Below are positions 27,109 to 36,235 of a stretch of 64,000 bases of DNA, one piece after another. Source of the DNA: CALDTK01 sp045110575 (GTDB lineage Bacteria; Bacteroidota; Bacteroidia; Chitinophagales; Saprospiraceae); contig JBGCGF010000003.1 in the NCBI GenBank assembly GCA_045110575.1, positions 184,579 to 248,578 of the forward strand, read 5' to 3'. Numbering within the stretch: the first letter of the stretch is position 1; each line of letters begins with the position of its first letter. The notes under the pieces were generated by a model that was not told the origin of the DNA, searched no databases, and was given only the letters and a program-made list of their open reading frames with translations. A program made the position numbers and the translations under genes.

Positions 27109-28884
27109 TTATCGCACAACCTGAAGGGGAAGCGATCTTTCCCCAGCTTCTGTGCTGATGCGTACCGTGTACATACCAGTGGCAAGTGCATCAACAGGAA
27201 TGTCCATTGAACCTGCGCGGTCACCAAGAAGGAGCTGTGAGTACACTTTTTGACCTGTCAATGAAAATACTTCAACTATACCGTTCTTAGGTTCGTCTTG
27301 AAGACTGTAACGGAGCTGACTGACTTCGGTCGCCGGGTTTGGAGCAAGAATTAATTGCCCTCCGAGGAGTTGACGAGTACTTGATATCTCACTTGTGGAC
27401 ATACGGAAAGTTGGGGTCGTCACTTGATAGCCATTCGTGATTTCTGCATCATCACTAAAGCCAATAAAGCCAGAGAAAAAGTTATCTGTTTGGAAGATCT
27501 TAGAGAATAGGCGCTCTCCAGTAAACCACGTAGTTGAATTGGTTCCTACACCTGCTTGAGCAGCAGGAGGAATAATTGTTCCAGGTGAAAGGGAGCCAAC
27601 AATTACAATTGCGAGATACTTCCCATCTACTTGGAGGATAGGAGCTTCCTCGTCATCATTTAGTGGAGCTAACGTGATAAGGTCCGACTCAGAAGTTGTA
27701 CAAACCTCACTTCCTGTTAAAAAGTACTCTGCAAATCCAATGGTTGCATCGTTTGAAAAATCATCGACTGAAGAAGCTCCTGGATTATCTATAACGCCAT
27801 CGCCGTCCATGTCCAGATCAACGATAACAACTTCTACATATACTTCAGCATTTCCAGCTGTTGTTAGTTCTTCTGCATTGCAAATTCCGAATTGAACTGA
27901 TCCTAATTTTGTATCCTCAGCGACTTCTATCGTCATTCCCCAGCCCATTGTGTTGCCACCGTCACCATATCCTGCTTCACTTAATGTCAAGGCACGAGAA
28001 GGAATGTCGCCTTGCGTTGCAGACCAGTAATCTTCGGTCACAAACACGCTTGTAGAGAAGTCATTGGCTGAAGGTAGAGAGCTAGAAAAGGTGTAGACAT
28101 ATTCTCCTACGCCAAGGCTTGGAAGAATTTCGACATCAGAGAAGAGCATTAGTTCTTGTGTACCAGGAAGAATTGTGTCTAGAACTGTTCCTAGTGTTTC
28201 TACAGATCCGTCTGGATTGGTCACTGTAAGTGTACCTGTGAAGATCGAATCTACAGTCTCGTAGTTATAGTAATTAGCCTGTGGGTTCAGGAATGGAGTT
28301 TCAATTTGGCCTAATGGAACATATGGATAGTGATAAACACTTCCTTCCCATATTGAGATTGGAGCCATGCGAGCTTTGGTTACTACTCCAGCATCTAGAC
28401 GATCAGTAAAGGTCTCGCCAAAGCCTCGGGGTACGAACCCTCCAGGAATCAATACGCGACTTATGGAATCACCTCCGAGCATATTGAAAACAGCATTCTC
28501 AGCTCCAGGTCTCCCATCGTTAACTATTAGATAGCCTACTGCTCCGGCATCTGTTGCATGAAACGCTTTAAGTGAAAATCCACAAGCACCTCTGCGAATA
28601 ACTGCCCACTTACCAGTGAGATCCTTAGCTGTAGGCACACATCCAAGTGAATCTCCTCCAGTATCATTTATCCACGTCATCTCGGCTTCGAGGACTGTAG
28701 ACCAATCTGGGCCGTAATCTGTTGGCTGGCCCCAGTCAATTACATCATATGCGCCAGATGCATTTTCAATTTCTAATGTAAGTGGTGCAAACGAGCTGTC
28801 GCGGCGTACTAGCCCAATTTGTGCAGATGCAACAAAGGTCACGATTATGCTAAATACGAATAGTAGTGTAGCTTTCTTTTTCAT
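27109..28884 (-). CDS. PA-domain secreted protein with T9SS sorting domain
   Basis: A 591-residue protein. It has signal peptide MKKKATLLFVFSIIVTFVASAQ; a protease-associated (PA) domain at about residues 85-180 (DLTGKWAVIRRGACGFSLKAFHATDAGAVGYLIVND is the typical core); an unassigned beta-rich middle; and a T9SS type A C-terminus (LILAPNPATEVSQLRYSLQD ... ALATGMYTVRISTEAGER). PA domains usually sit in proteases or mediate substrate contact, but I see no catalytic domain here. A TAAATTAG box on the minus strand (28917-28910) may be the promoter. Confidence 0.87.
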   Translation of the reverse strand: MKKKATLLFVFSIIVTFVASAQIGLVRRDSSFAPLTLEIENASGAYDVIDWGQPTDYGPDWSTVLEAEMTWINDTGGDSLGCVPTAKDLTGKWAVIRRGACGFSLKAFHATDAGAVGYLIVNDGRPGAENAVFNMLGGDSISRVLIPGGFVPRGFGETFTDRLDAGVVTKARMAPISIWEGSVYHYPYVPLGQIETPFLNPQANYYNYETVDSIFTGTLTVTNPDGSVETLGTVLDTILPGTQELMLFSDVEILPSLGVGEYVYTFSSSLPSANDFSTSVFVTEDYWSATQGDIPSRALTLSEAGYGDGGNTMGWGMTIEVAEDTKLGSVQFGICNAEELTTAGNAEVYVEVVIVDLDMDGDGVIDNPGASSVDDFSNDATIGFAEYFLTGSEVCTTSESDLITLAPLNDDEEAPILQVDGKYLAIVIVGSLSPGTIIPPAAQAGVGTNSTTWFTGERLFSKIFQTDNFFSGFIGFSDDAEITNGYQVTTPTFRMSTSEISSTRQLLGGQLILAPNPATEVSQLRYSLQDEPKNGIVEVFSLTGQKVYSQLLLGDRAGSMDIPVDALATGMYTVRISTEAGERSLPLQVVR

Positions 28885-28982
28885 GTGTAGTAAGTTTTAA
28901 ATTGAACCACTAATTTAGCAACCAGGATGAATTTTAAAATCAAATTTTTGACCATTTTGCGACATTCCTCCGACTTTTCTAC

Positions 28983-28990
28983 TACATTTG
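28983..28990 (+). promoter_or_regulatory. -7 box (TACATTTG) of the small ORF at 28998
   Basis: An exact TAnnTTTG match, 7 bases before the ATG. It is divergent from the PA-domain gene. Confidence 0.5.
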
Positions 28991-28997
28991 TTCCACG

Positions 28998-29234
28998 ATG
29001 ATAAAACGTCACACCTCTTCTTTCTTCGGAAAAGCTTTTCTCTGGTTACTAGCCCTTTCGGTTGCTACACTAGTTGAGGGCTTCTTGATGTCGAGTACAG
29101 AAACGAAGGAGACGCATGCCTCAATCGCCAATTTGCAGGACATTCCTGCGAGTATTCCAGAGGCCGCTATACACGTTGATCGTGTTGTAGAGTTTGTCAG
29201 CTTTGTAGTTGAGCTCTTCCAACTCGCTGTCTAA
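28998..29234 (+). CDS. Small hypothetical protein with N-terminal membrane segment
   Basis: A 78-residue protein with a basic start and one hydrophobic segment (FLWLLALSVATLVEGFLM, residues about 14-31), then an acidic/neutral region and a short hydrophobic end. It could be a small exported or membrane protein. Support comes from the TACATTTG box just upstream and lack of any competing gene. Its stop overlaps the convergent MBL-fold gene stop by 4 bases. I recognise no family. Confidence 0.5.
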   Translation: MIKRHTSSFFGKAFLWLLALSVATLVEGFLMSSTETKETHASIANLQDIPASIPEAAIHVDRVVEFVSFVVELFQLAV

Positions 29235-30121
29235 GACGGATTGATTTCGTCTCTTTTGTACAGCCACCTTTTTATTCCTCCTACGCTCATTTCTGCTGGA
29301 TTCGCGAAAGCGTAGCATCCTTCAGCTCCTTTGTGCTTTTCACGCTCGTTATTGACGAAGTCCGTAAAGACATCCGTTAGCTCAGAGGTCTCCAAGTCTT
29401 GCTTTGCTTCGATGAATGCTATCCAGGCATCTAATCGTTCACCAAGGTTGCTCCAATGAGCAGCAATCTCTCCCGTCTGCTCACCAAAGTGGGTGAGGTA
29501 TAGTCGTTTGACATCTGTAAATCCACTCAGCTTAGCAATACTTGTGTGCCAAGCAATGGCATCGATGTCTGGTGGTGGACAGGGCGGCTCGAGTGGCCCA
29601 TTGTTGATGCATACTCCGCCTACATCGCCTGTAAACAAAGCGTCGCCACACTGCCAAGCGATGTGATGCTTCGCATGTCCAGGGCTATGATGCGCAACGA
29701 AACTTACGCCTCCAATGGTGGCGATTTGGCCATCTTCTACGCTAATCAGTTTGTCGTCTTCAATCTTTTCCATGGCGCCCCAAAGGAGTGCCATACCCGC
29801 ATCGCCATAGATGCGAGCCGCACTGCTCCAGAGTCGTGTTGGGTCAGCCAAATGACGAACACCTTTCGGGTGAACGTGGATATTGGCACCAGCTTTCGCT
29901 AGACTCCAAGCGGCCCCTGCATGGTCGAAATGAACGTGCGTTAAGAGTACATCGGTCACATCACAAGGCGCGTATCCATGCTTGGCTAAACCTCTCTTTA
30001 AGGCTTCCCAGCATGTTTGCGGACCGCTCTCTATCAATACCACACCATCTCGGTGTGGTATCAAAAAGGCAGCAATGACTTTCAGAACGCCTTGGAATTC
30101 TAGGTCTATGGTATGGATCAT
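29231..30121 (-). CDS. MBL-fold metallo-hydrolase
   Basis: A 296-residue metallo-beta-lactamase-fold enzyme. The zinc motif is THVHFDHAG (H62, H64, D66, H67), followed by HSPGHAKHH (about 170), FTGDVGG (about 190) and the last ligand in LYLTHFGEQ. This resembles glyoxalase II-type hydrolases acting on thioesters or similar bonds. The start codon overlaps the acyl-CoA dehydrogenase stop (ATGA), which fits a linked role in acyl-CoA metabolism; that link is inference from position only. Confidence 0.9.
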   Translation of the reverse strand: MIHTIDLEFQGVLKVIAAFLIPHRDGVVLIESGPQTCWEALKRGLAKHGYAPCDVTDVLLTHVHFDHAGAAWSLAKAGANIHVHPKGVRHLADPTRLWSSAARIYGDAGMALLWGAMEKIEDDKLISVEDGQIATIGGVSFVAHHSPGHAKHHIAWQCGDALFTGDVGGVCINNGPLEPPCPPPDIDAIAWHTSIAKLSGFTDVKRLYLTHFGEQTGEIAAHWSNLGERLDAWIAFIEAKQDLETSELTDVFTDFVNNEREKHKGAEGCYAFANPAEMSVGGIKRWLYKRDEINPS

Positions 30122-31920
30122 ACGAGTAATGAAGGATCGGTGTCCAGCGTTACTCGATTGTCGCTGTTGAGTCGGACGTGTAGTCCGCGGGTTTTTGGCA
30201 GCTCATACGCGATGAAGTACTTCATGGTCGCGATGTTGCTCTCGTAGAAGTTCTTAGAAAGTTGACCTCCGTTGGTAAGCTTGTCGCTTGCCACGTTAGC
30301 CATTCTGAGCCAGTGCCAAGAGATGATAACGAGTCCGAAGTAGTCGAGGTAGAGTGAAGCGTCAGCGAGGTAAGCTTCAGGGCCATCTTTTTGTAGGATC
30401 CCCATCAATTTAGCCGTCGTCTTCCCAAGAGCAATTGCCGAAGCACCGAGTGCATTGGCCTCTTCGGGGAAGTTCTGAGCGCAAGCCTCAATGTCCGCTT
30501 GTATGCGGGCGCTAAGTGCTTTCAACACATCACCTTTGCCCATAAGCACTTTGCGACCTAGGAGGTCCATGCCGTGAATGCCGGTGGTGCCTTCATAAAT
30601 CGCGTTGACACGAATGTCACGGTAATATTGCTCCAACGGGAAGTCATTGCAATAGCCTGCGCCACCAAGGACCTGCATGCCATTCATGACAGCCATGGTG
30701 CCGTACTCACTCGGGAATGTCTTGATGATCGGCGTCAATAGCTCAAGCATGAGGTGAGATTGCTTTGCCGCTTCTGATGAATCATTGAGGGCGATGTCTT
30801 CCCAAAGACTTGCTTCGAGAAGTAACGCTTGCGAACCTTCAACTACCGCTTTTTGAAGCAATAGCATACGACGAACGTCCGCGTGCTCTACGATTGGGAT
30901 CTGTGGTTGATTCGGGTCTTTTTGACTTGGGTGTCGGCCTTGTGGGCGCTCAAATGCGTACTTGAGTGACGCATAGTACGCGCCAGAAGCGCAACCTGTA
31001 GCCATGATTCCTGTGCCGATTCGGGCTTCGTTCATCATGCTGAACATGTAGCTCAATCCACGATGTTCTTCCCCTACGAGATAACCGATCGTGTTTTCAT
31101 TTTCGCCATACATTAGGTGTGCAGCGACATAGCCTTTCTGACCCATTTTACCATAGATACCTGCGGTAATGACGTCATTTGGCTCCCAGCCTTCAGCTGC
31201 AGTTGCACCTTTCGGTCGGTGCTTTGGAACAACGAATAGGCTGATTCCTTTTGTGCCAGCAGGCGCGCCATCAATGCGTGCAAGGAGCAGGTGAACCACG
31301 TTGTCGACACTAGGATGATCACCGCCACTGATGTATATTTTTTGACCTGTGATCTTGTATTGACCGTCACCAATTGGCGATGCTGTAGCTGTGATATCTG
31401 TTAGCGAACTACCTGCCTGCGGCTCGGTAAGTGCCATTGTTCCTTGGAACTTGCCGCTGTAGAGGCTATCGAGGTAAAGCGACTTTAGTGCATCGTTTCC
31501 GTAGGTGAGAATGAGGTTGGCTGCACCAACCGTTAGGAAGGCATATGCCGCAATGTTTGCGTTGGCACTCATGAAGACGAGTGAAGCTGTATTGTGTAGT
31601 ACAAGTGGCATTTGAGAGCCACCGTATTCTGCAGGAGCAGTAGAGGATATCCATCCACCTTCTGCCATGGCTTTCAGGCCTTCCGCTAGCAGTGGGTGTG
31701 TCCAGACGACTCCATTTTCGCAAGTTGCTTTTTCTTGATCCATGACCCGGAAGGCAGGGAACAAGTGCTGATCTCCGATAGATTCAGCGGCATCAATCGA
31801 CATGTCGAACGCCTCGCTGTCGTATCCTTCAAATTTTTCGTAATCCTTGATGCGTGCAGGCGCTTCTAGGTATTCGTGTAATAAAAAACGGAGATGGTCG
31901 GTCGATACGTAACTGTGCAT
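30118..31920 (-). CDS. Acyl-CoA dehydrogenase (DmdC-like, long form)
   Basis: A 600-residue protein, longer than the usual 380-residue dehydrogenase and of the size of DmdC-type enzymes with an extra C-terminal domain. FAD and substrate motifs are LTEPQAGSSLTDI, ITGQKIYISGGDH and NEARIGTGIMATGCASGAYY; the catalytic base is in AIYEGTTGIHGMDLLGRK (about residue 441). It makes an alpha-beta double bond in acyl-CoA thioesters. The DmdC family acts on 3-methylmercaptopropionyl-CoA, but many relatives act on other acyl-CoAs and the rest of a DMSP pathway is not visible. Operon with the MBL gene. Confidence 0.92.
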   Translation of the reverse strand: MHSYVSTDHLRFLLHEYLEAPARIKDYEKFEGYDSEAFDMSIDAAESIGDQHLFPAFRVMDQEKATCENGVVWTHPLLAEGLKAMAEGGWISSTAPAEYGGSQMPLVLHNTASLVFMSANANIAAYAFLTVGAANLILTYGNDALKSLYLDSLYSGKFQGTMALTEPQAGSSLTDITATASPIGDGQYKITGQKIYISGGDHPSVDNVVHLLLARIDGAPAGTKGISLFVVPKHRPKGATAAEGWEPNDVITAGIYGKMGQKGYVAAHLMYGENENTIGYLVGEEHRGLSYMFSMMNEARIGTGIMATGCASGAYYASLKYAFERPQGRHPSQKDPNQPQIPIVEHADVRRMLLLQKAVVEGSQALLLEASLWEDIALNDSSEAAKQSHLMLELLTPIIKTFPSEYGTMAVMNGMQVLGGAGYCNDFPLEQYYRDIRVNAIYEGTTGIHGMDLLGRKVLMGKGDVLKALSARIQADIEACAQNFPEEANALGASAIALGKTTAKLMGILQKDGPEAYLADASLYLDYFGLVIISWHWLRMANVASDKLTNGGQLSKNFYESNIATMKYFIAYELPKTRGLHVRLNSDNRVTLDTDPSLLV

Positions 31921-31936
31921 GGTGGCAATATAGGTA

Positions 31937-32077
31937 GCCTGCGGCGCTTCGTTTAGGGAGGTTGGTTTGGCCTGCGGCGCTGCGTTTGGGACGTTGGTTT
32001 GGCCTGCGGCGCTTTCCTTAAGGGATGTTGTTTAGCCTGCGGCGCTGCGTTTGGGACGTTGTTTAGCCTGCGGCGCT
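31937..32077 (+). repeat. Tandem ~32-bp repeat array B (five units)
   Basis: GCCTGCGGCGCT starts at 31937, 31970, 32002, 32035 and 32066 (spacing 33, 32, 33, 31). The units continue GCGTTTGGGACGTTG or close variants. It fills the whole gap between fmt and the acyl-CoA dehydrogenase gene, ending at the fmt stop codon. It is the same unit as the array at 16108. Confidence 0.9.
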
Positions 32078-33049
32078 CTAGATCGAGCGGGGGGCTTCTA
32101 TGCGAAGGCCATTTCTGAGGTCCGCACCTGACATTTTGCGTTTGCCAGCAGGTTTGACTTGAAGTAATTCCAAGAGTCCGTTATCGCCAGTGGTGATAGC
32201 GATTCCTGGGGCTTCGCCTGCTTGGGTTTGGCCTTTATGAAGGAGAATAAGTGTGCTATGTGGGTGCTTTTCAGCTTCCGCCAAAACCTCTGGATCAGTA
32301 ACGTGGGCGGTTTGGAGAATCTTTACTTCGTTTTCATCTATCGTCGTCCAGGCTGCTGGGAATGGGTTCATTCCTCTAACGAGGTTGTGGCATGTTTTGG
32401 CGGAAGCTGACCAATCGATCTGACCCGTTTCGTGATAGATCTTGGGAGCGTGACTCACTTTTGAATCGTCTTGCGGCGTACCAGCCGTTTTGCCTTGAGC
32501 GATGAGGTCTATACTCTCAACGAGGGCTACGGCTCCAAGTGCCATGAGGCGTTCATAAACTTCACCCGTAGACTCGTTCTCGCCTATGGTGAGACTCTTC
32601 TGCATTAGAAGGTCTCCCGTGTCGATTGCATGCTTGAGGAAAAAGGTGGTGACGCCTGTTTCTGTGTCTCCATTGATTACGGCCCAGTGAATTGGAGCTG
32701 CTCCTCGATAGGCAGGTAAAAGGCTTCCGTGTACGTTGATCGTTCCTAGCGGAGGCATCGCCCAAACGAGCTTTGGCAGCATGCGGAAGGCGACAACGAC
32801 TTGCAGGTCAGCTTTAAACGTGCGGAGTTTGGCGAGGAAGTTCTTTCCCTTGAGGTTTTTGGGCTGGAGAACGGGAATGTCCTGCGCAACGGCATACTTT
32901 TTCACGGCGCTTTGAAGAAGCATTTTTCCGCCCCTGCCGCCAAGCTTGTCCGTGGCTGTAATGACAGCAACTACGTTTGCTCCTGATTCAACGAGAGCAG
33001 TAAGAGAGGCAACTGCAAATTCGGGGGTGCCCATGAAAATGATACGCAT
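32078..33049 (-). CDS. fmt: Methionyl-tRNA formyltransferase
   Basis: A 323-residue protein with FMGTPEFAVASL, folate/formyl-transfer core INVHGSLLPAYRGAAPIHWAVI (about residue 105), TGVTTFFLKHAIDTGDLL, and the OB-like C-terminal domain (MNPFPAAWT). It formylates Met-tRNA for translation initiation. ATG 33049 is chosen (MRIIFMGTPEF); the frame is open to 33061. A TTG-N17-TTGCTTTG promoter lies directly before the start, with 4 bases between box and ATG. Two near copies of the dispersed 15-mer (32274, 32394) lie in this gene, facing opposite ways. Confidence 0.97.
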   Translation of the reverse strand: MRIIFMGTPEFAVASLTALVESGANVVAVITATDKLGGRGGKMLLQSAVKKYAVAQDIPVLQPKNLKGKNFLAKLRTFKADLQVVVAFRMLPKLVWAMPPLGTINVHGSLLPAYRGAAPIHWAVINGDTETGVTTFFLKHAIDTGDLLMQKSLTIGENESTGEVYERLMALGAVALVESIDLIAQGKTAGTPQDDSKVSHAPKIYHETGQIDWSASAKTCHNLVRGMNPFPAAWTTIDENEVKILQTAHVTDPEVLAEAEKHPHSTLILLHKGQTQAGEAPGIAITTGDNGLLELLQVKPAGKRKMSGADLRNGLRIEAPRSI

Positions 33050-33177
33050 GTTGCAAAGCAACGATTTACGATCCGGTTCAAGGTGGTTTAGCAGGTTTTA
33101 AGAAAATATTTGCGCACTAATGCTCGCCGACCTCGATAGGACCCTGTAGATATAGATCGAATTGATACTTTTACGGC

Positions 33178-34872
33178 ATGAGACTATTATTGAACGCTTT
33201 GCTATGGACAGTGCAATTGGGCTGTGCATCACTGGGTTTCGCGCAATCAGAAAATGTAATCTTAGAAGGTTATGTGTTTGAGGACAACAACTCAGGCTAC
33301 CTGAACGAGGTGAAGATTCAGGTGTTAGATGCGGAAAGCGGTGTACTATATGGTGACGTTAGTACCAATCGGGAAGGATTTTTCGCGGTTGAAGTGCCGT
33401 TAGATCATGATTTCATGGTACGCGCTTCAAAGGCTGTTTTTGAGTCTGTCGAGACTGTCGCAACCTCAAAGAACCTTACAGCAGAGAAGGTCTTTGTAAA
33501 GATTTCAATGGGAAGAGCACCAGGCTACCGTTTGGAAGTCACCCTTGCGGAGGAAGCAGATCCTGAAAAGTATGAAGTGGATGCGATTAGCGGGTCCTTG
33601 ATTGAAGTGTACAACAACACTACAGACAAGGAAATCCTAGTACTTAAGGATCATCCGTCACCGTATTTTAGCTTTCAACTTGAGCAAGGAAATCATTACA
33701 CCTTGCTTATTAGGAGCCCCAGGTTTTTCACGAAACGAATTGAAAGCTTTGTGAACATTGACGGCTGTATCCTTTGTATGGACGGGGTAAGTGAGATCGG
33801 ACCTGGAGTAAGTGACAACCTCGCTTACGGAAACGAAATGGGTACGCTTCTCGCGAACATTGAGCTTCAGAAGCTGGAAGTAGACAGTGCTATTGCACTC
33901 GACAACATCTATTATGACTACAACAGTTCGAAGATTCGTACAGATGCGGAGTTCGAACTAGAAAAAGTAGTTGAGTTGCTCAAGGTGAATCCAAGCATCG
34001 TTGTAGAGCTAGGTAGCCACACGGATAGCCGTGGTAAAGCGCCTTACAACAGGTCGTTGAGTCAAAAACGTGCTGAAGCAGCCGTTGCTTACATCACTGC
34101 AAAAGGCATTCAGAGTTACCGTTTGTCCGCTCAGGGTTATGGTGAAACGAAACCTGTAAACATTTGTGTAGACGGGGTAGAGTGTGATGAAGATGAGTAT
34201 GCGCTAAACCGCCGTACAGAGTTGAAGATTACTGGCTTTACAACAGATCCGTTCGATGGTAAGCCACTTTCTGAAATCATTGCAGAAGAGAGTCTTGATG
34301 CTCTCTTAGAAGAAGTAATGGGAGCTGGAGAGTATCGCGTACCGGAAGGTGGTGCTGCACCGACTAATCCAACACAGCCTACAGCTGATGTGGACGAAAG
34401 TACAGGTGTAGACAAAGCGGTTAGCCAACTTGAAGCATTGAAAGGAGATCTTTCTAAAGCTCCAAAGAGTAAAGTTAATCCCAACTCTCCAGAGGGCACT
34501 GCAATGACTGCTTCTACTCCAAGTGAGAACGAGCGTCCTGCTAAAGTGAAGTCTACGATATCTGTCATTGTGCCTGAGCAATCGATCACGAACGCGAAGC
34601 CGCTTACGATGCCAACAGGTGCTAAATACACGGGTTACCGCGTACTCGTATTCCAATCAGGTACGAGTTTGGCGGACGATAATGGAGAGCTGTTCTTCAA
34701 GTTCGGTACGCTGAAAGAAGATGAACTAGCTGATGGGAGCTTTGGTTACATGAGTGGAGCCTTTCGCACTGAAATCGAAGCGCGTAGCTATCTAGGAAAC
34801 GTCCAGTCACTCTTTCCTGAGGCACGATTGCTTCGTTATGTGAATGGGTTCATTATCGAGAATACGCAATAA
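33178..34872 (+). CDS. OmpA-family envelope protein with SPOR-like C-terminus
   Basis: A 564-residue protein. It has a signal peptide (cleavage after LGFAQ), a CNA-B/carboxypeptidase-regulatory-like beta domain (about residues 30-90), a second beta region, and an OmpA peptidoglycan-binding domain (about 240-345: IYYDYNSSKIRTDAEFELEKV, GSHTDSRGKAPYNRSLSQKRA). A Pro/Ser-rich linker leads to a final segment of about 80 residues (YTGYRVLVFQSGT ... YLGNVQSLFPEARLLRYVNG) that resembles a SPOR domain. Both ends would bind peptidoglycan, so it probably ties outer membrane to cell wall. A TACTTTTA box ends 4 bases before the ATG. The stop overlaps the next start by one base. Confidence 0.88.
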   Translation: MRLLLNALLWTVQLGCASLGFAQSENVILEGYVFEDNNSGYLNEVKIQVLDAESGVLYGDVSTNREGFFAVEVPLDHDFMVRASKAVFESVETVATSKNLTAEKVFVKISMGRAPGYRLEVTLAEEADPEKYEVDAISGSLIEVYNNTTDKEILVLKDHPSPYFSFQLEQGNHYTLLIRSPRFFTKRIESFVNIDGCILCMDGVSEIGPGVSDNLAYGNEMGTLLANIELQKLEVDSAIALDNIYYDYNSSKIRTDAEFELEKVVELLKVNPSIVVELGSHTDSRGKAPYNRSLSQKRAEAAVAYITAKGIQSYRLSAQGYGETKPVNICVDGVECDEDEYALNRRTELKITGFTTDPFDGKPLSEIIAEESLDALLEEVMGAGEYRVPEGGAAPTNPTQPTADVDESTGVDKAVSQLEALKGDLSKAPKSKVNPNSPEGTAMTASTPSENERPAKVKSTISVIVPEQSITNAKPLTMPTGAKYTGYRVLVFQSGTSLADDNGELFFKFGTLKEDELADGSFGYMSGAFRTEIEARSYLGNVQSLFPEARLLRYVNGFIIENTQ

Positions 34873-35717
34873 TGATCGCTACGGAATTCAGTCTATCGCA
34901 TAGAGAACTTTCCTTGCACACCTACCATTGGTCAGCCACGGCTAATCCTAACGGGAAGGCGATAGGAATCATCCATGGACTCGGTGAGCATGCTGGACGT
35001 TATTCAAATGTGGCATCTTATTTCTGTAGCCAAGGCTATGAAGTATTCGCATTCGACCATCAAGGGCATGGCCAGTCGGATGGGGCAAAAGGCACGATTC
35101 AAAGCTGGGAGAGCTTCGTCTCTCAGATAGACACGTTTCGAAAAGCTATTGAAGGCGCGCTAGACACACCGCATGACTTGCTCCTTTGGGGACATAGCAT
35201 GGGGGGACTTGTGTTATTAGACTACCTGTCTACCCGCAAGGAGGCTTCAACACTTTATGGTGCTGTGGTTACTAGTCCTCCGTTGAAGCTTGCTTCTCCT
35301 CCGCCTAAAATTCTAACGTCGTTGGCTTCTGTGATTTCTTCATTGGCGCCAACCTTAACGAAGTCTAACGAGTTGAATGCGTCAGACCTATCACATGACC
35401 AGGTAGTTGTGGAGACCTATAAAACGGACCCGAACAACCATGACAGAGTGAGTATGCTATTGGGCTACGAGTTACTCGACACACCTAAGCGTCTACTTGC
35501 TAAGTCTCAATCGATGCCTGTACCTGTGCTATTCATGCACGGTGATGCAGATCGGATATGTGATGTAGCCGGAACAAATCAATTTGTGAAAGAAGTCACT
35601 GGCGATGTCCAATTGAAGATTTGGCCAGGACTTTTTCATGAAACTCACAACGAACCTGAGCAACTAGACGTTTTCGCTTACGCTAAAACATGGATTGCAT
35701 CTATTGCTGAATCCTAA
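34872..35717 (+). CDS. Alpha/beta hydrolase, monoacylglycerol lipase-like
   Basis: A 281-residue serine hydrolase with IIHGLGEHAGRY (oxyanion hole), DHQGHGQSDG, nucleophile elbow GHSMGG (about residue 108), acid in MHGDADRI and base in LFHETHNEP. These match lysophospholipase/monoglyceride lipases (PldB/MGL group). No signal peptide, so it is cytoplasmic. Translationally coupled to the OmpA gene (TAATG). Confidence 0.92.
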   Translation: MIATEFSLSHRELSLHTYHWSATANPNGKAIGIIHGLGEHAGRYSNVASYFCSQGYEVFAFDHQGHGQSDGAKGTIQSWESFVSQIDTFRKAIEGALDTPHDLLLWGHSMGGLVLLDYLSTRKEASTLYGAVVTSPPLKLASPPPKILTSLASVISSLAPTLTKSNELNASDLSHDQVVVETYKTDPNNHDRVSMLLGYELLDTPKRLLAKSQSMPVPVLFMHGDADRICDVAGTNQFVKEVTGDVQLKIWPGLFHETHNEPEQLDVFAYAKTWIASIAES

Positions 35718-35779
35718 GTTAGCTTACCACAAACCTTAAGAAATTACAGTTTCCTCTTCAGACTTAAACTACGACTACC

Positions 35780-36097
35780 ATGACAGCAGCAGATTTCATC
35801 AAAAGCCTCCCCGCAAAAGCAACTCCAGAAGCATTGGAGGACATGGATACAAATTTCTTCTTTGACATTTCAGGGGAGGGTGGAGGAGAGTATACCCTCA
35901 TTGCAAAGGATGGCGAACTAGTTCTTCACGAAGGGCGTCAAGGCGAAGCAAAGTGTGAAGTCAAGGCGAAGTCAGACAACTTCATGAGCGTTATCAAGGG
36001 AGATACTAACCCAATGATGGCTGTAATGACAGGCAAGCTCAAAATTAAGAATACAGGCGAGCTACTAAAGTATGCGAAGGTTTTTGGGTTGATGTAA
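35780..36097 (+). CDS. SCP2 sterol-binding domain protein
   Basis: A 105-residue protein made of one SCP2 domain (FFFDISGEGGGEYTLIAKDGEL, MSVIKGDTNPMMAVMTGKLKIKNTGELLKYAKV). The fold holds fatty acyl or sterol-like lipids in a cavity. It lies 62 bases after the lipase-like gene, in the same direction, so a shared lipid role is plausible. Its last codons form one arm of a long inverted repeat. Confidence 0.9.
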   Translation: MTAADFIKSLPAKATPEALEDMDTNFFFDISGEGGGEYTLIAKDGELVLHEGRQGEAKCEVKAKSDNFMSVIKGDTNPMMAVMTGKLKIKNTGELLKYAKVFGLM

Positions 36098-36132
36098 GCT
36101 TTGCTTATTACAATCTCAAAACCTTCGCATAC
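36070..36132. repeat. 15-bp perfect inverted repeat spanning the SCP2 gene end
   Basis: GTATGCGAAGGTTTT (36070-36084) and AAAACCTTCGCATAC (36118-36132), with 33 bases between. The first arm is coding (YAKVF). A large hairpin in the transcript could act as a terminator or stabilise its 3' end, but no T-run follows. Confidence 0.75.
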
Positions 36133-36235
36133 GTACTAAGAATTTGGGACCACTTCGATGTAGCACCGCTTCGCTTCTGGACTTTTCTTAGGGACGTGGC
36201 GAGATGTTGCTCGTTACACGCTAGTAATATAGTTG

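Noticed and set aside
30118..31920. DMSP degradation locus (dmdC)
   Set aside because: Only the dehydrogenase resembles that pathway; no dmdA, dmdB or dmdD neighbour, so the gene symbol is not used.
34137..34656. Long antisense ORFs within the OmpA-family gene
   Set aside because: They come from the codon bias of the real gene; no signal, domain or promoter.
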